29,516 bases of DNA. Source: a virus. The notes under the pieces are model-generated. The model did not search any database. It was not told the origin of the DNA and was given only the letters and a program-made list of their open reading frames with translations. Location of the stretch: IMG/VR virus record IMGVR_UViG_3300042507_006554, positions 1 to 29,516 of that record; one strand, written 5' to 3'. The translations under genes and the position numbers were made by a program. Positions 24,304 to 29,516 of this stretch are shown here, one piece after another; the stretch's first letter is position 1, and the number at the start of each line of letters is the position of its first letter.

Positions 24304-25344
24304 ATGGATACAAAAGATTTACTATCACTCCTAAACAATGTAGTTGAGGAGAATGACACAGAATCCCTTAATAAGCATGACCGCGTTCTTTTAATTGACG
24401 GACTAAATCTATTTTTCCGTAACTTTGCAATGCTGAATTTCGTCAATGAAGACGGGGTTCACGTAGGGGGTTTGGGTGGATTTCTTCGCTCGCTAGGAAC
24501 TTTAGTAAATCGAATTAACCCAACTTCGGTTTATGTAGTATTCGATGGAGTTGGTTCTACGGTTAACCGTAAGAACCTTCTCCCCGAATACAAATCAAAT
24601 CGCAATCTAACTCGAATCACAAACTGGGATATTTTCGAAAATCTGGACGACGAGCACGCCGCTAAAATCGACCAAATTGTCCGTTTAATCCATTATTTAC
24701 AGTGCTTACCTGTCAAAACCGTATCACTCGATAAAGTAGAAGCTGACGACATTATAGCGCATTTAGCAATGAAATTATCTAGCGACTATGGTTCAAAAAC
24801 ATTCATAGTTTCTAGCGATAAGGATTTCATTCAGCTTGTAAACGAAAATATTATTGTGTATCGTCCCATCGAAAAGGATTATTACACAACAGATACAGTG
24901 GTTGAAAAATTTGGTATACCTGCTTCAAACTTTATCTTGTATAAAGTGCTTATGGGAGATAATTCCGATAAGGTCCCAGGTGTAAAAGGTTTAGGCGAGA
25001 AAAAATTACTTAAATTGTTTCCTGAACTAGCTGAACGTACTCTAACCCTTGAAAATATCTTTGAAATTAGCGAAGCTAAACTCAAAGAAAATATCATATA
25101 TGCTCGAGTATTGGATTCGCAAGAGCAACTTGAAAAAAACTACAAAATCATGAATCTACATAATCCTATGTTAGATGATATTGAAAAAGAATTTCTTGAC
25201 ACTCTTATCGAATATCCATTACCTGAACTTGATACCATAGAATTTCTTAAGTATTATCACGAGGATGGTTTGAAACACCTAATCAAAAACATTGATTACT
25301 GGGTTCAAAACACATTTAAAGATATAATTAGTTATAATAAATAA
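24304..25344 (+). CDS. 5'-3' exonuclease / RNase H-like flap nuclease
   Basis: A 346-residue PIN/FEN-superfamily 5' nuclease. The metal-binding acidic residues are visible: D32 (LLIDGLNLFF), D81 (VVFDG), E146-A-D148-D149 (KVEADDI), D172 and D174 (SSDKDF), D219 and D222 (MGDNSDKVPG). A helix-hairpin-helix-type DNA-binding segment VPGVKGLGEKKLLKLFPEL follows at 224-242. It removes RNA primers and flaps from lagging-strand fragments, the role of T4 RNase H. The last ~100 residues are a helical tail that may bind the SSB. It directly abuts uvsX (no gap) and lies 5 bases before the helicase. The long N-terminal leader (residues 1-26) is acidic. Confidence 0.9.
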   Translation: MDTKDLLSLLNNVVEENDTESLNKHDRVLLIDGLNLFFRNFAMLNFVNEDGVHVGGLGGFLRSLGTLVNRINPTSVYVVFDGVGSTVNRKNLLPEYKSNRNLTRITNWDIFENLDDEHAAKIDQIVRLIHYLQCLPVKTVSLDKVEADDIIAHLAMKLSSDYGSKTFIVSSDKDFIQLVNENIIVYRPIEKDYYTTDTVVEKFGIPASNFILYKVLMGDNSDKVPGVKGLGEKKLLKLFPELAERTLTLENIFEISEAKLKENIIYARVLDSQEQLEKNYKIMNLHNPMLDDIEKEFLDTLIEYPLPELDTIEFLKYYHEDGLKHLIKNIDYWVQNTFKDIISYNK

Positions 25345-25349
25345 GTTGT

Positions 25350-26708
25350 ATGACGCTTACAAACATCAATCAATACGGACCTGGTTTTCAGGTCAAAGTA
25401 TTAGCTGCGCTTTTGAGCCACAAAGAATTCCTGATCAATATCCACGATATTATCAGCGAGGAATACTTTGAATCCCAAGCACACAAGTGGATTATCAAAG
25501 AAATCCTTAAATATTACGACAAATACCATACAACCCCATCTCTAGAAGTACTTAAAGTAGAACTTAAAAGACTACAAAACGAAGTACTTCAAATTGCAGT
25601 TAAAGAACAACTTCGCGAAGCATATAAAGAATCAGATGATTTGGCTTATGTTGAAGAAGAGTTCTCTGCATTTTGTAAAAACCAGATGCTTAAAAAAGCA
25701 TTGCTTCAATCAGTAGATTTGCTACAAGCCGGAGATTACGATTCAATCAAATACATGATCGAATCCGCTATGAAAGCAGGTCAAGATAAAAATTTAGGCC
25801 ATGAATACAATAAAGATGTTGAAACACGTTATCGCGAAGAACACCGAATCGCTATTGCAACTCCTTGGGGTGAATTCAATCAACTCCTTCAGGGTGGTCT
25901 CGGAAATGGAGATTTTGGTCTTATATTTGGTAATCCAGGAGGTGGTAAATCTTGGGCGTTAATCGCTTTAGGAGGCGAAGCCGTCAAAATGGGTTACAAC
26001 GTAATCCACTACACTCTTGAATTAGGTGAAGATTATGTTGGCCGTCGATATGACTCTTTCTTTACCAATATCCCAGTAAATCTGATCTCTGCTCACAAAG
26101 ATAAAGTAGCAGAGGTTATGGATAAGCTACCAGGTAAGCTAATCATCAAAGAATACGCGCCAGGTAAAGCATCCATATCTACGCTTGAATCTCACATTAA
26201 AAAATGTATAGATTTAGATTTCGCACCTGACATGATTATTATCGACTATGTAGACCTTCTTCGCTCAAAGAAAAACAATCGCGAACGTAAAGAAGAGATT
26301 GATGATATTTATGTTGGCACTAAAGGATTAGCACGAGGTCTTAACCTCCCAGTATGGAGCGTCTCACAGGTAAACCGCGCCGGAGCCAAAGACGACATTA
26401 TTGAGGGCGATAAGGCAGCTGGATCATATGATAAGATTATGATCACAGACTTCGCTGCATCCTTGAGTCGCAAACGACAGGACAAGGTTAACGGAACGGG
26501 AAGATGGCACATTATGAAAAACAGGTACGGAATGGATGGACTAACTTATGGCGCAAAGATAGACACCTCAACAGGTCACTTTGAGATAATTTCCGACGAT
26601 GAACTTGAATCAATCACCCCAGCCGAAACCAAGTCAAGTTTTGGACAAGTCACAGATTCTGAAAAGGATCAACTACGACAACACCACAACTTTTTCTTAA
26701 ACTCTTAA
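25350..26708 (+). CDS. 41: Replicative DNA helicase (DnaB / T4 gp41-like)
   Basis: A 452-residue DnaB-family helicase. The N-terminal ~150 residues are the helical domain that normally binds the primase. The motor domain shows Walker A GNPGGGKSW (194-202), a preceding LLQGGLGNGDFGLIFG, the TLELGEDYVGRRYDSFF segment, Walker B MIIIDYVDLL (295-304, D299), and the SVSQVNRAGAKD motif with arginine finger downstream. It unwinds the fork as a hexamer. It lies in the replication operon between the 5' nuclease and NrdB, as an early or middle gene. Its length fits gp41 (about 450-475), shorter than host DnaB. Confidence 0.93.
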   Translation: MTLTNINQYGPGFQVKVLAALLSHKEFLINIHDIISEEYFESQAHKWIIKEILKYYDKYHTTPSLEVLKVELKRLQNEVLQIAVKEQLREAYKESDDLAYVEEEFSAFCKNQMLKKALLQSVDLLQAGDYDSIKYMIESAMKAGQDKNLGHEYNKDVETRYREEHRIAIATPWGEFNQLLQGGLGNGDFGLIFGNPGGGKSWALIALGGEAVKMGYNVIHYTLELGEDYVGRRYDSFFTNIPVNLISAHKDKVAEVMDKLPGKLIIKEYAPGKASISTLESHIKKCIDLDFAPDMIIIDYVDLLRSKKNNRERKEEIDDIYVGTKGLARGLNLPVWSVSQVNRAGAKDDIIEGDKAAGSYDKIMITDFAASLSRKRQDKVNGTGRWHIMKNRYGMDGLTYGAKIDTSTGHFEIISDDELESITPAETKSSFGQVTDSEKDQLRQHHNFFLNS

Positions 26709-26723
26709 TTAATTAACCCCACA

Positions 26724-27710
26724 ATGGCAAAGAAATCAAATCTGTTGCATGAGAGGATTGTCTACAAACCTTTCGAATACCCACAAGCTTACGAATACTG
26801 GCTTAACCAACAACAAGCGCATTGGTTGCATACTGAAGTTCCTATGATGTCTGATTTAAATGATTGGAATGCCAATCTAAGCGAATCAGAAAAAAACATC
26901 ATCGGTTCAATTCTAAAAGGATTTGCTCAAACAGAAACTATTGTAAACGACTACTGGAGTGGATTGGTTACTAAATGGTTCCGTAAGCCTGAAATAATTA
27001 TGATGGCGACCACATTTGGTGCTTTCGAAACAATTCACGCTGAAGCCTATTCTCTACTCAATGAAACACTTGGCCTTGATAATTTCTCAGAGTTTCTCGA
27101 AGATGAGTCAACTATGGCTAAGATTGAAAATCTTATGGTGGTTAGGGATAGCTTCAATGGTGAAAAAGATCTCCATGAGATTGCTAAGAGTCTTGCCATC
27201 TTCTCAGCTTTCACAGAAGGTGTTAACCTATTCTCTTCGTTTGCTGTTTTACTGTCATTTAAATTACGTAACAAACTTAAAGGAGTTGGACAAATTGTAG
27301 AATGGTCTATCCGAGATGAGTCAATGCACTCAGAAGCAGGTTGCTGGTTATTCAGAACACTACTTCAAGAAAATCCACACCTCAAAACCAAAGAACTAGA
27401 AGCAGCAATCAACGAAGCAGCTTTGTTGTCTCTTAAACTTGAACTTGACTTTATTGATAAAGTATATGAGTTGGGTGATTTGGAAGGATGTTCAAAGTAC
27501 GACATGCAAAACTTTATCAAAAATCGTGTCAATACTAAATTAGGCGATTTGGGTTATAATCCAATCGTTACTGATATTGACATGACTGCTGTTGAACGTA
27601 TGAAATGGTTCGATGCACTTTCAGGAGGTAAACAACACACGGACTTTTTCGCAAACCGAGTTACTAACTATTCTAAAGGACACATGCAATGGGACGAAAG
27701 TATCTTTTAA
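26724..27710 (+). CDS. nrdB: Ribonucleotide reductase class I small (radical-generating) subunit
   Basis: A 328-residue R2-type protein. It carries the dimetal site: E71 (QTETIVNDYW), E102 and H105 (FETIHAEAY), E165 (FTEGVNLF), E199 and H202 (RDESMHSEAG), with the radical-position tyrosine Y109. The first ligand is Glu where E. coli and human R2 use Asp. It pairs with a NrdA large subunit (not in this window) to make dNTPs for replication. The tail DFFANRVTNYSKGHMQWDESIF contains the conserved NY(S/A)K segment and the C-terminal peptide that binds NrdA. The last 22 bases are shared with the next gene in another frame. The shorter length matches compact R2 proteins of Bacteroidota. Confidence 0.93.
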   Translation: MAKKSNLLHERIVYKPFEYPQAYEYWLNQQQAHWLHTEVPMMSDLNDWNANLSESEKNIIGSILKGFAQTETIVNDYWSGLVTKWFRKPEIIMMATTFGAFETIHAEAYSLLNETLGLDNFSEFLEDESTMAKIENLMVVRDSFNGEKDLHEIAKSLAIFSAFTEGVNLFSSFAVLLSFKLRNKLKGVGQIVEWSIRDESMHSEAGCWLFRTLLQENPHLKTKELEAAINEAALLSLKLELDFIDKVYELGDLEGCSKYDMQNFIKNRVNTKLGDLGYNPIVTDIDMTAVERMKWFDALSGGKQHTDFFANRVTNYSKGHMQWDESIF

Positions 27711-29281
27711 TTCTAGCCCTACTATTTAGTACATTTTCTTTACTGGGAAGTCACCTCTCTGGGGGTGACATCCAGTATCGTTACATAGGTGATTCAACAG
27801 GAGTAGCTCGTCACTATAAAGTCATACTACGAGTTTATCGAGATATAACAGGTATAGCAATGCCTACAACTGATGCTGTAACTATCAGCTCAGGATGCTA
27901 TGCTAACATAAATGTACCCATGACTCTTACTCCGGGTTCAGGATTAGTAGCTCCAACTTTATTTGACTGTGTTATACCTGGCCCGACTACAAAAACACTA
28001 GAGGTTTACCTTTATACCGGCTATGTTATTTTACCCGGTAACTGCTCCGATTATAGATTTTGGTACGATAATTGCTGCAGACCAGGAGGTATCAACAATA
28101 TAAACGGATCAAACGGTGCTTTTGGTAACGATGGATTCTATTTTGACGCTAAACTAGATAATGCAACTCAAGGTCAAAATTCATCTCCTGTATTTGTAAG
28201 TGAACCTGTTAGAGCATTTTGCGTAGGCAATCCTTTCAACTGGAAACAGACAGTAATAGAAGCTAATGGAGATTCTGTTGTATATTCTTTAATAAATTGC
28301 CGAGAAGGTGCTTATCCAACTCAAACAGATATTCCATTTGATGCAGGTTGGTCAGCTACCTCTCCTGTTACTTCAACTTATTTTAACATCAATCCTGGTA
28401 CAGGTCTAATCTCATTTTTACCTACTCAAGTAGAAATTGATGTTTTATCTGTTTTAGTAGAGGAGTGGAGATTCGATACTCTATATGGGGTTTGGTACCA
28501 AGTAGGAAGTGCTAGTAGAGATATGATGATATCTATTTCTCCAAATTGCAATCCTATAGCAACACAAGGTGTTCAATATGATCCTACATTATACCCAGTT
28601 GACACCCTAACCGCATATCCATTTCTAAAAGTAGGCTGTTGTGATACTACATTTACCCTAAAATTTCATATTAAATTAGACTGTTATTCAGTCAATAATC
28701 AAGATTTTAGAATAACTGGTCCAGATGGGCAACCAAGAGCAATTACTAATATTTCAGCTAATTGTGATGTAAATGCTGAAACAGATTCACTCACAATTCA
28801 TATTCCGTTTAAATTGGGGATGAATGGTAGATATTTCCTTTATAGTAAAAAAGGATTAGATGGTAATACACTAATCAATAAATGTGGATTACCAATGGAT
28901 GAATTTGATACAATAGTACTTATTGTGGATGATTGTCCTCCTCCCCCACCCCCACCACCTCCCATTGATACAATTGATGATATAAGAAATGGTGATGAAC
29001 CTGAACCTACCCCTCAACCCCTTCCAGTTGTCATCCCTAACGTGATGTCTTCTAATAATGATAATGTAAACGATTTTCTTAAAATTAAAAATCTAAACAC
29101 TTGGAGAACTAATAAGTTAACAATATATAATAGATGGGGGAGAGTAGTATATGAAAAATTTGATTATAATAATGATTGGGATGGGTATAATGTTCCTGCA
29201 GGAGTTTACTACGGTACTTTGGAAGTAAATTTTGAAACCCAACATGAAGTTCATATATTTAACGTAACAATTATAAAATAA
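27689..29281 (+). CDS. Secreted protein with T9SS type B (CHU_C / gliding-motility-associated) sorting domain
   Basis: A 530-residue exported protein. Residues 1-21 are a signal peptide (MGRKYLLILALLFSTFSLLG, positive start then hydrophobic core). SHLSGGDIQYRYIGDSTGVA opens a large beta-rich, cysteine-containing domain of a type common in secreted Bacteroidota proteins. A linker of eight or nine prolines (about 417-425) leads to an acidic/proline spacer. The C-terminal ~80 residues match the type B sorting domain: IPNVMSSNNDNVNDFLKI, then LTIYNRWGRVVYEKFDYNN and DWDGYNVPAGVYYGTLEV. In Bacteroidota this domain sends cargo through the type IX secretion system to the cell surface or medium. Its start codon lies inside nrdB, so it belongs to the phage operon. 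It could act in superinfection exclusion or host-surface change; function is inferred. Confidence 0.88.
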   Translation: MGRKYLLILALLFSTFSLLGSHLSGGDIQYRYIGDSTGVARHYKVILRVYRDITGIAMPTTDAVTISSGCYANINVPMTLTPGSGLVAPTLFDCVIPGPTTKTLEVYLYTGYVILPGNCSDYRFWYDNCCRPGGINNINGSNGAFGNDGFYFDAKLDNATQGQNSSPVFVSEPVRAFCVGNPFNWKQTVIEANGDSVVYSLINCREGAYPTQTDIPFDAGWSATSPVTSTYFNINPGTGLISFLPTQVEIDVLSVLVEEWRFDTLYGVWYQVGSASRDMMISISPNCNPIATQGVQYDPTLYPVDTLTAYPFLKVGCCDTTFTLKFHIKLDCYSVNNQDFRITGPDGQPRAITNISANCDVNAETDSLTIHIPFKLGMNGRYFLYSKKGLDGNTLINKCGLPMDEFDTIVLIVDDCPPPPPPPPPIDTIDDIRNGDEPEPTPQPLPVVIPNVMSSNNDNVNDFLKIKNLNTWRTNKLTIYNRWGRVVYEKFDYNNDWDGYNVPAGVYYGTLEVNFETQHEVHIFNVTIIK

Positions 29282-29283
29282 TA

Positions 29284-29516
29284 ATGGCTACTCATAAAAC
29301 TTTACTTATACCTCTAGTTGAAGAAATTTTACTAAAGGAGATTGGAGAAGCAAATATTCCACCTTTAAAATGGACTAAAGTATCTCCAATCAAATATAAA
29401 TTTTTGGTTGACATAGGTGATTTTACTGAAATGGTAACTGTAGAATTTGACCAATTTGAAGACGAACATAAGCAATTCTACCTACCTCAGAAATATAGAA
29501 ATCTAGAAAATATATA
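29284..29516 (+). CDS. 5' part of an unknown gene (runs off the window)
   Basis: An ATG 2 bases after the secreted-protein stop opens a frame that remains open to the window end (at least 77 residues). The visible start MATHKTLLIPLVEEILLKEI is helical, followed by a beta-like KYKFLVDIGDFTEMVTVEFD stretch. I do not recognise the family. Close spacing places it in the same transcription unit. Confidence 0.65.
   Translation, partial: MATHKTLLIPLVEEILLKEIGEANIPPLKWTKVSPIKYKFLVDIGDFTEMVTVEFDQFEDEHKQFYLPQKYRNLENI

Noticed and set aside
27016-27300. 94-residue plus-strand frame inside nrdB
   Set aside because: It is wholly contained in the conserved metal-site region of nrdB, which explains the open frame.
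28931-28965. C-rich repeat coding for the proline run as a mobile or regulatory repeat
   Set aside because: It is a low-complexity proline linker between the secreted domain and the sorting domain.
1-29516. tRNA genes, CRISPR arrays, integrase or insertion sequences
   Set aside because: No cloverleaf-like intergenic sequence, no repeat-spacer pattern and no transposase or recombinase motif was seen; intergenic space is too small for most of these.

Overview
This window is part of a contractile-tailed, T4-type (myovirus) phage genome. The host is most probably a member of Bacteroidota. The phage assignment rests on a dense, one-strand block of tail genes (sheath, tube, hub-assembly/chaperone pair, tape measure, baseplate proteins, hub with peptidase), followed by a T4-like replication block (gp32-type SSB, UvsX recombinase, 5' nuclease, DnaB/gp41-type helicase, NrdB). 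The host assignment rests on the AT-rich sequence, the scarcity of clear Shine-Dalgarno sites, and a secreted protein ending in a Bacteroidota-specific type IX secretion (T9SS) type B sorting domain. No integrase, tRNA, CRISPR array or insertion sequence was seen.

Layout. Positions 1-85 hold the tail end of an upstream gene and a short spacer. Positions 86-6827 carry a small unknown gene and then a tightly packed surface-chemistry cassette: sulfotransferase, GT9-like glycosyltransferase, two different 2-oxoglutarate/Fe(II)-type oxygenases, two GT2 glycosyltransferases and a UDP-galactopyranose-mutase-like flavoprotein. Positions 6845-20184 are the tail module. Positions 20196-21888 hold a very compact family A DNA polymerase-like protein overlapping a gene of unknown function. 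A small late-type gene (21929-22279) ends at a strong terminator. Positions 22391-27710 are the replication/nucleotide block. Positions 27689-29281 encode the T9SS-type secreted protein, and a last gene runs off the window end.

How it works together. A repeated motif (ATATTTATAATAAA, five near-identical copies plus one variant) lies mostly about 30 bases before virion-type genes and not before replication genes; it is probably the late promoter. Rho-independent terminators after the tube gene and after the 116-residue gene separate highly expressed tail genes from their neighbours and late genes from the replication operon. The two genes before the tape measure are joined by an open +1 frame across a seven-T run, which suggests a frameshifted tail-assembly chaperone. 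The most unusual elements are the phage-borne T9SS cargo, the thumb-less PolA-like protein, the candidate frameshift and the hydroxylation/glycosylation/sulfation cassette.
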